From Rhodococcus marinonascens NBRC 14363 (lineage in GTDB: Bacteria; Actinomycetota; Actinomycetes; Mycobacteriales; Mycobacteriaceae): 64,000 bases of DNA. The position numbers and the translations under genes were made by a program. Below, in pieces: positions 13,732 to 22,287 of this stretch. The stretch is taken from contig NZ_BCXB01000024.1 of assembly GCF_001894885.1 (NCBI RefSeq), positions 1 to 64,000 on the forward strand, read 5' to 3'. Below the pieces are notes generated by a model. It saw only the letters and a list, made by a program, of their open reading frames with translations, was not told where the DNA came from and searched no databases. How positions within the stretch are numbered: position 1 is the first letter of the stretch; each line of letters opens with the position of its first letter.

Positions 13732-15750
13732 CTAGCGGGTGAGTTGATTCCAGAGAAACGTAAAGGTGAGGGCCGACTTGAATGCGGCCTGCGCGTTGTC
13801 GGCTGCGCCCCCGTGCCCACCTTCGATGTTCTCGTAGTACCAGACCTCGTGGCCCTGCTCCTCGAGCAACGCGGCCATCTTGCGAGCGTGGCCGGGGTGG
13901 ACGCGGTCGTCTCGGGTGGAGGTGGTGATGAGAATCGGTGGGTAGTCGGCCGCGCTGGTCGAATTCTGGTATGGCGAGTACTCGCTGATGAACTTCCAGT
14001 CCTTGGGGGCGTCCGGGTCGCCGTACTCGGCCATCCACGACGCCCCGGCCAGTAGCAGGTGATACCGCTTCATGTCGAGAAGTGGCACTTGGCAGACGAT
14101 CGCGCCGAACAGCGTGGGGTAGCGGGTGAGCATGACGCCCATCAGAAGTCCGCCGTTGCTGCCGCCCTGGATGCCGAGTTGTTTTACGGTGGTGATTCCA
14201 CGGGAGACGAGGTCACGGGCGACGGCAGCGAAGTCCTCGAAGGCCCTGTGGCGACCTTCCCGCACGGCCTGAGTGTGCCACGACGGGCCGTACTCGCCGC
14301 CGCCGCGGATGTTCGCCACGACGTATGCGCCACCGCGTTCGAGCCAGGCGGATCCGACCGAACCGCTGTACCCGGGCACCATCGAGTTTTCGAAGCCGCC
14401 GTAGCCGTACAGCATCGTGGGGCGCGGCCCCGCGGCGTCCTCGCGGCGTACAACGAAGTAGGGGATCTCGGTCCCGTCGTCCGACACCGCGAAATGCTGC
14501 GACACCAAAATCCCGTCCGCGTCGAAAAATGACGGTGCCTGTTTTACGGGTTCGAGGGGTCCGCCTACCGTGCCGTAGAACAGCGTCGCGGGCGTGGTGA
14601 AGCCACTGGAGTTGATGAAGAAGTTGTCACCATTGCGATGATCGGTGCCGATGATCGAGCTTGCTGTCAGTTCTGGTACTCCGTCGAGGGGCTTCTCCTC
14701 CCAACCGGTGTCGTTCGGGGTGAGCACCGACAACCTGGTCTGCACGTCCGAGAGTCGCACGAGGAGAAGGTGATTCTGGGTCCACCTTCCTTCCTCGAGG
14801 GCAGTGTGCTCGTCCGGGGTGAACAGCGGAGTGATCTCGCGCGTACCGGCGAGGAAAGCGGGGTAGTTCGCGATCAGCAGCGAACCGGCAGGGTGGACAG
14901 TGCCGTCCGCCTCCCAGTCCGTGCGGGGTCGGATGGCCAGCCAGTCGCGGTAGACGGACGTTTCGGCGTCATTCGGGGTCTCGATCCGTAGCAATGACCC
15001 GTCCGAGAGCAGTTGATACCGCTCCGAGTTGTAGAAGTCGAGCGAACGGACCACGAAGTGTCGCGTGTATCCGGGGGTGTCGTCGTAAGATGCGCTGACG
15101 GACACGTCGGTCGCCTCCCCCTCGAACACGGTGACCGCCTCGGCGAGCGGAGTGCCGCGACGCCAGCGCTTGGTGATCCTCGGGTACCCGGAGTCGGTCA
15201 TCGAGCCCTCACCGAAATCAGTCCCGACATAGACGGTGTCCTCGTCGATCCAGCTAATACTGGTTTTCGCTTCGGGCAGGCCGAATGCGTGGTCGCCGAC
15301 CACGAATTCACGTGTCTCCAAGTCGAACTCACGCACCACTGACGCGTCGGCACCGCCACGTGAGAACGACAGCAGTGCGCGCGACCGTGCCGGGCGCAAC
15401 ACGGTTGCCCCGGCCCACACCCAGTTCTCGCCCTCGCGTTCGGCGAGCGCATCGACGTCGAGCAGCACATCCCACTCGGGTTCGTCGGTGCGGTACTGTT
15501 CGAGCAGCGTGCGCCGCCAGATGCCGCGCTTGTTCTTGCCGTCCCGCCAGAAGTTGTAGAGGTACTCGCCGCGGATCACGACGTAGGGAATGCGGTTGTC
15601 GGTGTCCAGGATGTCCCGGATGCGGCTCTCGAGCGCGGAGAACTCCGCCTTCTCGGTGTACTCGTCGAGTGTGCGGGCGTTGCGCTCCCGCACCCAGTCG
15701 AGTGACCGTTCCGCTGTCACGTCTTCGAGCCAGAGGTATGGATCTATCAT
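13732..15750 (-). CDS. Prolyl oligopeptidase family serine peptidase (S9A)
   Basis: This 672-aa enzyme would cleave short peptides after proline in the cytosol. The N-terminal part (MIDPYLWLEDVTAERSLDW) is the usual S9A start followed by a beta-propeller. The catalytic domain has GIQGGSNGGLLMG with Ser531, STRDDRVHPGH with Asp614, and IEGGHGG with His646 by my count. I chose the ATG at 15750 over an upstream in-frame start at 15858, because the upstream residues are unlike the family and would overlap the divergent gene. The start lies 43 bp from the divergent dipeptidase. Confidence 0.85.
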   Translation of the reverse strand: MIDPYLWLEDVTAERSLDWVRERNARTLDEYTEKAEFSALESRIRDILDTDNRIPYVVIRGEYLYNFWRDGKNKRGIWRRTLLEQYRTDEPEWDVLLDVDALAEREGENWVWAGATVLRPARSRALLSFSRGGADASVVREFDLETREFVVGDHAFGLPEAKTSISWIDEDTVYVGTDFGEGSMTDSGYPRITKRWRRGTPLAEAVTVFEGEATDVSVSASYDDTPGYTRHFVVRSLDFYNSERYQLLSDGSLLRIETPNDAETSVYRDWLAIRPRTDWEADGTVHPAGSLLIANYPAFLAGTREITPLFTPDEHTALEEGRWTQNHLLLVRLSDVQTRLSVLTPNDTGWEEKPLDGVPELTASSIIGTDHRNGDNFFINSSGFTTPATLFYGTVGGPLEPVKQAPSFFDADGILVSQHFAVSDDGTEIPYFVVRREDAAGPRPTMLYGYGGFENSMVPGYSGSVGSAWLERGGAYVVANIRGGGEYGPSWHTQAVREGRHRAFEDFAAVARDLVSRGITTVKQLGIQGGSNGGLLMGVMLTRYPTLFGAIVCQVPLLDMKRYHLLLAGASWMAEYGDPDAPKDWKFISEYSPYQNSTSAADYPPILITTSTRDDRVHPGHARKMAALLEEQGHEVWYYENIEGGHGGAADNAQAAFKSALTFTFLWNQLTR

Positions 15751-15792
15751 GACGCCATTCTTACAGGGACGACGTCGGATAGCCTTTATGGC

Positions 15793-16785
15793 GTGGAAGC
15801 CGCCGTCGCGAACCAGACGTACCCACTGTGGGAGCAGCACTGCTGCTTGCCATTGCAACCGACGGCGTCAATCGCGGGGTTGCGCCGTTATCGACGTCCA
15901 GCGGGAAGTTACCTGTCGGTAAACGTCGGCTACGCCGCGCAAGGCAAGGCGGAGTCGACGGCGATTGCCGAGAATTTCCGTTCTCAGGCGGGTGGGGACA
16001 TCGAACTGGTGACCGAGTTCGGCGACGTGGATGCCGTGCGCGACGCCGGCGGCCTTGCGCTCGCCTTCGACCTCGAGGACTCGGCACCGCTGGACGGCGA
16101 TCTCTCGAACGTCGCCCATTTCTACGAACTCGGGGTGCGGTCGCTGCTGCCCACCTACAACCGAGCAAACGCCGCAGGCTGCGGTTGCCTGGACACCGAC
16201 GACACCGGGCTCACGCGCTACGGTCGGGACCTAGTCCGGGAGATGAACAGTGTCGGCATGATGGTGGACGGTTCTCACTGCTCGACACGGACCGGGCTCG
16301 ACCTCTCCGCGAGCACTGAACGGCCGATGATCTACAGCCACTCGAACCTGCGGCGGTTGTGGGACCACCCGCGCAACATCACCGATGACCAGGCCCGCGC
16401 CTGCGCGGACAGCGGGGGAGTGATCGGCATCAACGGGGTCGGGATCTTCCTCGGCGTCAATGCACCGGAAGACGAGGAGCAACGACTGTCCGCGATGGCC
16501 GACCATATCGAGGCCGCCGTGGACCTGGTAGAGGTCGACCACGTCGGTATCGGGTCGGACTATTCGTTCGACGCCGAGGACTGCTTCGCGGAAATTGCCT
16601 CCCACGCCGACTCGTTCTCCGCCGCGTACACGGCGTGGGGTCCGCTCCAGTGGGTACCGCCGGAGGACGTCCTCACCCTCGACCGGATATTGCGGGATCG
16701 AGGGTTCGACGAGGCATCGATCGAGGCCGTCTACGGGGGCAACTTAGCGAGGGTTGCGGCAGCCGTGTGGGCTACTCGCGGGTAA
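15793..16785 (+). CDS. M19 membrane-dipeptidase family protein
   Basis: This 330-aa protein belongs to the renal dipeptidase (M19) family of zinc-dependent dipeptidases. Family features include ALAFDLEDSAPL with a metal-ligand Glu, VDGSHCS and IYSHSNLRRLWDHPRNI with His ligands, and VDHVGIGSDY near the end. The usual N-terminal His-x-Asp metal pair reads QHCC, so one ligand appears changed; whether this subfamily stays active is unclear. No signal peptide is seen. The GTG start is 43 bp from the divergent prolyl oligopeptidase, suggesting a shared promoter region and related peptide breakdown. Confidence 0.75.
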   Translation: MEAAVANQTYPLWEQHCCLPLQPTASIAGLRRYRRPAGSYLSVNVGYAAQGKAESTAIAENFRSQAGGDIELVTEFGDVDAVRDAGGLALAFDLEDSAPLDGDLSNVAHFYELGVRSLLPTYNRANAAGCGCLDTDDTGLTRYGRDLVREMNSVGMMVDGSHCSTRTGLDLSASTERPMIYSHSNLRRLWDHPRNITDDQARACADSGGVIGINGVGIFLGVNAPEDEEQRLSAMADHIEAAVDLVEVDHVGIGSDYSFDAEDCFAEIASHADSFSAAYTAWGPLQWVPPEDVLTLDRILRDRGFDEASIEAVYGGNLARVAAAVWATRG

Positions 16786-16834
16786 CGCGACCAAGGTGAG
16801 ACGGCGGTTCGAGACGGGACTATCCTGAACAATC

Positions 16835-18238
16835 GTGACCTCACACTATGACGTCGTTGTCCTCGGAGCCGGCCCCGGTGGGTACGTCGCCGCTATCCGC
16901 GCGGCACAGCTGGGATTGAGCACCGCCATTATCGAGCAGAAGTACTGGGGCGGTGTGTGCCTGAACGTCGGCTGCATTCCCTCCAAGGCACTTCTCCGCA
17001 ATGCCGAACTTGCGCATCTCTTCACCAAAGAGGCCAAGACGTTCGGTATCTCGGGAGAGGCGTCCTTCGATTTCGGCGCAGCCTATGATCGCAGTCGCAA
17101 GGTCGCGGATGGGCGCGTCAAGGGCGTTCACTTCTTGATGAAGAAGAACAAGATCACAGAGTACGACGGCAAGGGGTCGTTCACCGACGCCAACACCATC
17201 TCGATCGAGCTGTCCAAGGGCGGGACGGAGACGGTGACGTTCGACAACGCGATCATCGCCACCGGTTCCACCACGAAGCTACTTCCGGGCACCTCGCTGA
17301 GCGAGAACGTGGTCACCTACGAGGAGCAGATCCTCACCCGTGAGTTGCCGAAGTCGATCCTCATCGTCGGCGCCGGCGCGATCGGGATGGAGTTCGGCTA
17401 CGTCCTGAAGAACTACGGGGTGGACGTCACGATCGTCGAGTTCCTCGACCGCGCGCTGCCGAACGAGGACGCGGACGTCTCCAAGGAGATCGCGAAGCAG
17501 TACAAGAAGCTCGGCGTAACCATCAAGACCGGTGCCGCCGTGCAGAGGATTGATGACGACGGCTCCAAGGTCACCGTCTCGATCAAGAACAACAAGTCCG
17601 GCGACCTCGAGACCGTTGTCGTCGACAAGGTTCTGCAGTCGGTCGGGTTCGCCCCGCGGGTGGAAGGCTTCGGCCTGGAGAAGACCGGTATCGAGCTCAC
17701 CGACCGAGGTGCCATCGGCATCACGAACACGATGCAGACATCGGTGCCGCACATCTACGCCATCGGTGACGTGACGATGAAGCTGCAACTCGCCCACGTG
17801 GCCGAGGCGCAGGCCGTTGTAGCCGCCGAGACGATCGCCGGTGCGGAGACGCTGCCGATCGACGACTACCGGATGATGCCGCGGGCCACGTTCTGCCAGC
17901 CGCAGGTCGCCAGCTTCGGTCTTACCGAGCAGGAGGCCGAAGACGAGGGATACGACGTGTCGGTCGCGACGTTCCCGTTCACCGCCAACGGCAAGGCACA
18001 CGGCCTCGGCGACCCGACGGGTTTCGTGAAACTGATCGCAGACAAGAAGTACGGCGAACTCCTCGGCGGGCACCTCATCGGACCCGATGTCTCTGAACTT
18101 CTACCCGAACTGACCCTCGCGCAGAAGTGGGACCTCACGGTCAACGAACTGGCCCGCAACGTACATACGCACCCGACGCTCAGCGAAGCATTGCAGGAGG
18201 CCATCCACGGTCTCGCCGGGCACATGATCAACTTCTGA
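16835..18238 (+). CDS. lpd: Dihydrolipoyl dehydrogenase
   Basis: This 467-aa FAD enzyme reoxidises dihydrolipoamide in 2-oxoacid dehydrogenase complexes with NAD. In mycobacteria it also serves a peroxidase system. The FAD-binding segment is [14 protein letters not shown], the redox disulfide is Cys42/Cys47 in [11 protein letters not shown], the NAD site is [14 protein letters not shown], and the C-terminal active-site His446/Glu451 lies in HTHPTLSE. The GTG start matches the length of M. tuberculosis LpdC (Rv0462), and the genes that follow keep the same order. A strong hairpin follows the stop. Confidence 0.92.
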   Translation: MTSHYDVVVLGAGPGGYVAAIRAAQLGLSTAIIEQKYWGGVCLNVGCIPSKALLRNAELAHLFTKEAKTFGISGEASFDFGAAYDRSRKVADGRVKGVHFLMKKNKITEYDGKGSFTDANTISIELSKGGTETVTFDNAIIATGSTTKLLPGTSLSENVVTYEEQILTRELPKSILIVGAGAIGMEFGYVLKNYGVDVTIVEFLDRALPNEDADVSKEIAKQYKKLGVTIKTGAAVQRIDDDGSKVTVSIKNNKSGDLETVVVDKVLQSVGFAPRVEGFGLEKTGIELTDRGAIGITNTMQTSVPHIYAIGDVTMKLQLAHVAEAQAVVAAETIAGAETLPIDDYRMMPRATFCQPQVASFGLTEQEAEDEGYDVSVATFPFTANGKAHGLGDPTGFVKLIADKKYGELLGGHLIGPDVSELLPELTLAQKWDLTVNELARNVHTHPTLSEALQEAIHGLAGHMINF

Positions 18239-18251
18239 TCGACTGTTTCAC

Positions 18252-18282
18252 GAACGCCCGCACAGCCGATGTGCGGGCGTTC
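18252..18282 (+). terminator. Terminator of lpd
   Basis: Perfect 13-bp stem GAACGCCCGCACA / TGTGCGGGCGTTC with a 5-nt loop, 14 bp after the lpd stop. No T-run follows, as is common for actinobacterial terminators. Confidence 0.8.
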
Positions 18283-18771
18283 TGTCGATTCGGGCCGCAC
18301 CGAGCGTGTACCGATGGCGAGTGCCCGGCGCCGATGGCATCGGGGGAGACCCTGGGCCAGCGGCTGGCGGAGGAGGAAGCAGCCGAACACATCGTCGACG
18401 ACGACCGCGACTGACGAACATCTACGCCGGCCGTCATCCACCCTTGCAGTGAGCGCTTCTCGACCGCAGGCGGTTACGAGGTACTCATGGGCCGCGAAGC
18501 GGCGAGTACGCTACCCAGCCAGTCGTGGTGGTTCTCAGGACGGCGACAGCAGCGAGATCGAGGAGTTTGCAGAAGCTGGTGTAGGTGCCCATTCTCCGGT
18601 TGATCGCGATCGGATCCGACTACACCTCAGCAATGGCCGGATGTTTGGTGGTCGTGGGCAGCAGAAGTGCGTCATAGTCGTCGAACAGTGTCCTCTCGGT
18701 CGGCGTCGTATTCAACCCCGTGGACATGCCCGCATACGCTCACGAAGCGGTCGAAGCCCTAGTCTCCTACC
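18283..18771. other. Gene-poor decayed stretch
   Basis: Open frames here are short and lack family features. Apart from the amidase-like fragment listed next I see no gene. In M. tuberculosis the gene at this place (Rv0463) encodes a small membrane protein, and I find no equivalent. Confidence 0.5.
18620..18718 (-). pseudogene. Amidase C-terminal remnant
   Basis: On the minus strand this reads LNTTPTERTLFDDYDALLLP and then TTTKHPAIAEV before a stop. The FDDYDALLLPTT pattern is typical of the C-terminal part of amidase-signature enzymes. No catalytic region is present nearby, so it is a leftover fragment. The assignment rests on a short match. Confidence 0.4.
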
Positions 18772-18951
18772 ATGACGAATCCTCCAGAAGACCTACCTCG
18801 CTACCGCGTGCTCACTGGGCCCGATGACACCGCGTTCTGTCATCGGGTGAGTGAAGAGCTCGCCAAGGGGTATGTGCTCCACGCCGGGCCGACCGCGACC
18901 TTCAATGGGGAGTCGGTGATCCTCGCGCAGGCAATCGTCTGGGGCAGGTAG
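18772..18951 (+). CDS. DUF1737-like small protein
   Basis: This 59-aa protein reads MTNPPEDLPRYRVLTGPDDT at the start, then AFCHRVSEELAKGYVLHAGP and a short end with ILAQAIVWGR. The layout RVLTGxDD-FCxRV-ALxxGY-LxGxP-FNG matches small DUF1737 proteins found alone or fused to other domains. It is cytosolic and its function is unknown. No clear ribosome site precedes it, and it stands alone among decayed DNA. Confidence 0.6.
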   Translation: MTNPPEDLPRYRVLTGPDDTAFCHRVSEELAKGYVLHAGPTATFNGESVILAQAIVWGR

Positions 18952-19072
18952 CGGCGTCGGGCATGACGTCCGGACCACTCCCAACTCGCGACTCGGCCAG
19001 AAGCCGTGAAAATCCGTGCACTCTGAGGTATGGCTTACAAAGCCGACCCGAAGAAGGCCGCGAACGACGAGA

Positions 19073-19615
19073 TCAGCGGGGATCTGTGAAGTCGCACTCG
19101 ATCCGGAGCGTGCCGATGGTGGTGGCCAGAGCGTCGTATTGAGTCACGAGCACGCAGAATTCGATCATCTGGCGGTCGTCGAAGTATCCGGTAAGTGCGG
19201 ACCAGGTTGCATCGTCGAGGTTCTTGGTGGTGACCAGCTGGTCAACTGCGGTGAGGATGGCGCGAGGGCGCGGATCCCATCCTGCGGACTCGGGGCCTTC
19301 GAGTACCTGCTCGAGGAGTGTGGGAGTGACGCCGGCGCGTCGTCCGATGCGCACGTGGTGGTCCATCTCGTACTGGCATTCCCGCAGGTGCGCCACGCGA
19401 AGAATGACCAGTTCGGTTTCTTGCCGAGGAATTCGTCCGCCCGGCATGAGCTTGCTCGAATAGCGCAGCCATGCGCGGAAGAGACCCTTGGTGCGGCCCA
19501 TCGTGCGGAATAGATGAGCGTCCGGGGCGCCGACGCCGAGCGAGATGATTCGCCACAGCAGCCAGTTGACCGGTCCGAGTTCCTTCAGACGTCCTGGTGG
19601 AATTCGTGCGGTCAT
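19073..19615 (-). CDS. Carboxymuconolactone decarboxylase/AhpD-like protein
   Basis: This 180-aa protein has a CMD/AhpD-like alpha-helical fold. The key segment is ELVILRVAHLRECQYEMDHH, with one Cys followed by acidic and His residues where AhpD proteins have a CxxC-H site. Only one Cys is present, so classical peroxidase activity is doubtful. It corresponds by position to M. tuberculosis Rv0464c, next to ramB. Its start overlaps the end of the upstream SDR gene by four bases (ATGA), so the two are translationally coupled. Confidence 0.75.
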   Translation of the reverse strand: MTARIPPGRLKELGPVNWLLWRIISLGVGAPDAHLFRTMGRTKGLFRAWLRYSSKLMPGGRIPRQETELVILRVAHLRECQYEMDHHVRIGRRAGVTPTLLEQVLEGPESAGWDPRPRAILTAVDQLVTTKNLDDATWSALTGYFDDRQMIEFCVLVTQYDALATTIGTLRIECDFTDPR

Positions 19616-20448
19616 GCGGCCCCCTCCCTTTCTGTCCGCCCTCGCGCGTGGAAGGTTGCGTGCGATCGTAGTCCTATCGTCCGGGTCATTCCGGTGGCCC
19701 GAAGCGCGAGCATACGCACCGAACCTGTGCCGGGCACCCGTGACGGTACGTTGATTCGATTCCTGCGTCCGGCGATGCCCCGTTCAAGCGCATCGACCGC
19801 GACCGTGATGGAGGACGTCCTGGCCAGTGCGCTGCGGTGCATCGCGCGGGTGGCGGTGCCGTCGAACTCGATCAGCGTTCGGTCTGTGTCGATCTCGCCG
19901 AGTCGGGCTATGCCCACCTTGGCGCCGAGTGGTTTCAATTCTTCCCGCAGGGCCTCGCCGAGTTCCTGGGCGCCGCCCCGCGTGGCACCGTGCACGCCGA
20001 GTAACGGAGTGAATGCGGTCGACGACGCCAGGACCAGCGCGTAACCGTTGCTGTGTCCGATGTGGCGGCCCGCGGCCCGCAGCGTGTGGTACGTGCCCAT
20101 CACGTTGACCTCGACGGCGTACCGCATCACTTCGGGATCACCGTCGACGATCCCCAGCGGGGGCATGACACCCGCGTTCGCGACGACGGCATCGAGGCCA
20201 CCGAGCCGGTCGGCGAGGTAGTCGAACGAATCCTCGACGGCGTGCCGATCTCGGGTGTCGCAATACTGCCACGGCGCCCGCCCGCAAACGGTGGCCGTCT
20301 GCTCGAGGAGTTCGGGTTCGAGACCGAGTAATCCGACGAGCGCCCCCCGCTCGTGAAGGCGCTTGGCGAGTCCGGCACCGATACCCCTGGCCGCGCCGGT
20401 GATCAGGATGCGGCGCCCGACCAGATTCTCTTCGAGTGTGCGTGACAT
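19612..20448 (-). CDS. Short-chain dehydrogenase-like protein lacking Tyr-Lys motif
   Basis: This 278-aa protein has an SDR Rossmann fold: TGAARGIGAG for cofactor, NAGVMPP, and ALVLASSTAF with the catalytic Ser. Where SDR enzymes have Tyr-x3-Lys the sequence reads GVHGATRGGAQ, with no Tyr and Arg157 in place of Lys. The C-terminal 60 residues are Arg-rich. I chose MSRTLEENLV at 20448 over a start five residues earlier. The protein may bind NAD(P) without classical dehydrogenase chemistry. It is coupled to the AhpD-like gene and has no counterpart at this place in M. tuberculosis. Confidence 0.7.
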   Translation of the reverse strand: MSRTLEENLVGRRILITGAARGIGAGLAKRLHERGALVGLLGLEPELLEQTATVCGRAPWQYCDTRDRHAVEDSFDYLADRLGGLDAVVANAGVMPPLGIVDGDPEVMRYAVEVNVMGTYHTLRAAGRHIGHSNGYALVLASSTAFTPLLGVHGATRGGAQELGEALREELKPLGAKVGIARLGEIDTDRTLIEFDGTATRAMHRSALARTSSITVAVDALERGIAGRRNRINVPSRVPGTGSVRMLALRATGMTRTIGLRSHATFHARGRTEREGAA

Positions 20449-20528
20449 GAAACAAGTTCCCAACCTGTGTTACTGGGCAGTAGCAAGACGCTAGCACTTG
20501 CTCGCCTCAGGTGAGGCAAAATTCTTGG

Positions 20529-20564
20529 TCCGAGTTGGACGCCGAGTTGGACGCCGAGTTGGAC
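20529..20564. repeat. 12-bp tandem repeat between SDR and ramB
   Basis: Three copies of (g/t)CCGAGTTGGAC stand in tandem, followed by two copies of GGATCTTTCG. The 196-bp spacer 20464-20659 shows no gene. The repeats are probably slippage products in non-coding DNA. Confidence 0.6.
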
Positions 20565-20659
20565 AAGGATCTTTCGCGGATCTTTCGGGCGTTCAATCCA
20601 GGCCGTGCGAGTGACGAAGATTCCTGCTCGGTCTCTACTTCTGTGGGTCAGGACTCCCG

Positions 20660-22072
20660 TCAGCGGATCAGGTAGGGGGAGACCGAACTCTGGTGCTCGC
20701 TGATGGCGAGTTGCTTACCGAGCGGGGGGAATGCGCGCTGAGGACAGTTCACTCGTTCGCACACGCGGCAGCCCGAACCGATGGGGGTGCCGGGGTTGGA
20801 GTCGTCGAGGTCAAGCCCGTCGCCGTACACGAGGCGGTGGGCGTGCCGGATCTCGCAGCCGAGTCCGATCGCGAAGATCTTGGCAGGCTGACCATAGCGC
20901 GCGGCGCGACGTTCGACGGTGCGGGCGATCCAGAGGTACCGGCGTCCGTCGGGCATCTGCGCGATCTGGTTCATGATCCTGCCCGGGTACGCGAACGTCT
21001 CGTAGACGTTCCACAGCGGGCACGTGCCACCACTGGTGGAAAAGTGGAAGCCGGTCGCAGACTGTCGTTTCGACATGTTGCCGGCCCGGTCGACGCGGAC
21101 GAACATGAACGGCACGCCACGCAGTTTCGGGCGTTGCAGTGTCGAGAGGCGGTGGCAGACGGTCTCATAGCTCACCGAATAGAACGCAGACAACCGCTCG
21201 ATATCGTATCGGAAGTCTTCAGCGACGTCGTGGAACTGACCATACGGAAGGACGGTAGCCGCGGCGAAGTAGTTGGCAAGACCGAGCCGGGCGAGTGCGA
21301 CCGACTCGTCGCTGGTGAATCCGCCCTCCGCCACCAATTTGTCCAGCAGGTCACCGTATTCGAGGTACGCCAACTCGGTGGCGAACTTGAACACCTGCTG
21401 CCCACCCGAGAGGTGGGGCGAGATTTCCAGCAGTCGGGAGTCCGGGTCGTACCTGTGAAGGACGTTCTCGCCGAGGTCGATGCGCTTGACGATCTGCACG
21501 TCGTGCACCGTCTGCAGCCTGCGAGCGATCTCGCCAGCGACGTCTCCGCGGTGGAAACGCATCCGCGCGGTCAATTCCTCGGCGGCGGTGTCGAGTTCGT
21601 GGAGATAGTTCTGGTGCTGATAGAAGTAGTCACGAACCTCTTCGTGCGGCATCGTAATCGAACCACTGCCGCTGCCATCGCTGTAGCGGTCCTCGGTGGC
21701 CTGGGCTAATTGTGCGGTGGTATTGCGGAACCGGCGGTGCATATTGACCATTGCCTTCGCCAGGCCCGGGTGCGATGCCACCATCTCGGCGATTTCCTGC
21801 GCGTCGGCGTCGATCCCCATCTCCTGATCGAGGGCCACCTCGCGCATCTCCGCGATCAGGCGCGTGTCGTCCTGCGAAGAGAAGAATGTGGTGTCGACGC
21901 CGAACACCTCGCTGATCCGCAGCAACACCGGCACCGTCAGAGGCCGGACGTCGTGCTCGATCTGGTTGAGATAGCTCGCCGAGATCTCCAGCGTCTTCGC
22001 TAGCGCCGCCTGACTGAGACCCCGCTCGGTGCGGAGCTGACGCAACCGGGTACCGACGAAGGTCTTCGACAT
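20660..22072 (-). CDS. ramB: RamB-type XRE-family regulator of glyoxylate metabolism
   Basis: This 470-aa protein has an N-terminal HTH_3 domain (GTRLRQLRTERGLSQAALAK, then SASYLNQIEHDVRPL), an IrrE/M78-like middle, and a Cys-rich C-terminal domain (GSGCRVCERVNCPQRAFPP). This architecture is RamB, which represses isocitrate lyase genes in corynebacteria and mycobacteria (Rv0465c). The start MSKTF at 22072 is chosen because the HTH begins there. The target aceA lies 3.7 kb away on the other strand. A motif shared with the aceA upstream region lies about 45 bp before the start. Confidence 0.88.
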   Translation of the reverse strand: MSKTFVGTRLRQLRTERGLSQAALAKTLEISASYLNQIEHDVRPLTVPVLLRISEVFGVDTTFFSSQDDTRLIAEMREVALDQEMGIDADAQEIAEMVASHPGLAKAMVNMHRRFRNTTAQLAQATEDRYSDGSGSGSITMPHEEVRDYFYQHQNYLHELDTAAEELTARMRFHRGDVAGEIARRLQTVHDVQIVKRIDLGENVLHRYDPDSRLLEISPHLSGGQQVFKFATELAYLEYGDLLDKLVAEGGFTSDESVALARLGLANYFAAATVLPYGQFHDVAEDFRYDIERLSAFYSVSYETVCHRLSTLQRPKLRGVPFMFVRVDRAGNMSKRQSATGFHFSTSGGTCPLWNVYETFAYPGRIMNQIAQMPDGRRYLWIARTVERRAARYGQPAKIFAIGLGCEIRHAHRLVYGDGLDLDDSNPGTPIGSGCRVCERVNCPQRAFPPLGKQLAISEHQSSVSPYLIR

Positions 22073-22109
22073 AGAGCAATGGTACCGGTGCAGGTCAGAT
22101 GTGTGAATG

Positions 22110-22130
22110 AAACATTTGCAAGATTCGCTC
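22110..22130. promoter_or_regulatory. Putative RamB site upstream of ramB
   Basis: The segment contains ATTTGCAAGATTCGC. CAAGATTCGC (22119-22128) recurs exactly at 25599-25608 before aceA, and ATTTGCAA is close to the published RamB core TTTGCAAA. Autoregulation of ramB is therefore likely. Confidence 0.5.
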
Positions 22131-22287
22131 GCGTTTGTCTGGGTAGTGCTCCAGATGGGCACTACCCGTCAGGAGGAGGCCGAGTGCTCTGGAATTGGCA
22201 GGGCCCCGTCCGGTAACGCGGTCTCCCGGCTCGGGATGGCTGACCAGGGGTGCACGTGCGGCCCGCATTGGCCACGAAGTGTGGACA

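Noticed and set aside
19030-19089. 19-codon frame MAYKADPKKAANDEISGDL
   Set aside because: It overlaps the end of the AhpD-like gene, has no ribosome site and no family. It is probably a fragment.
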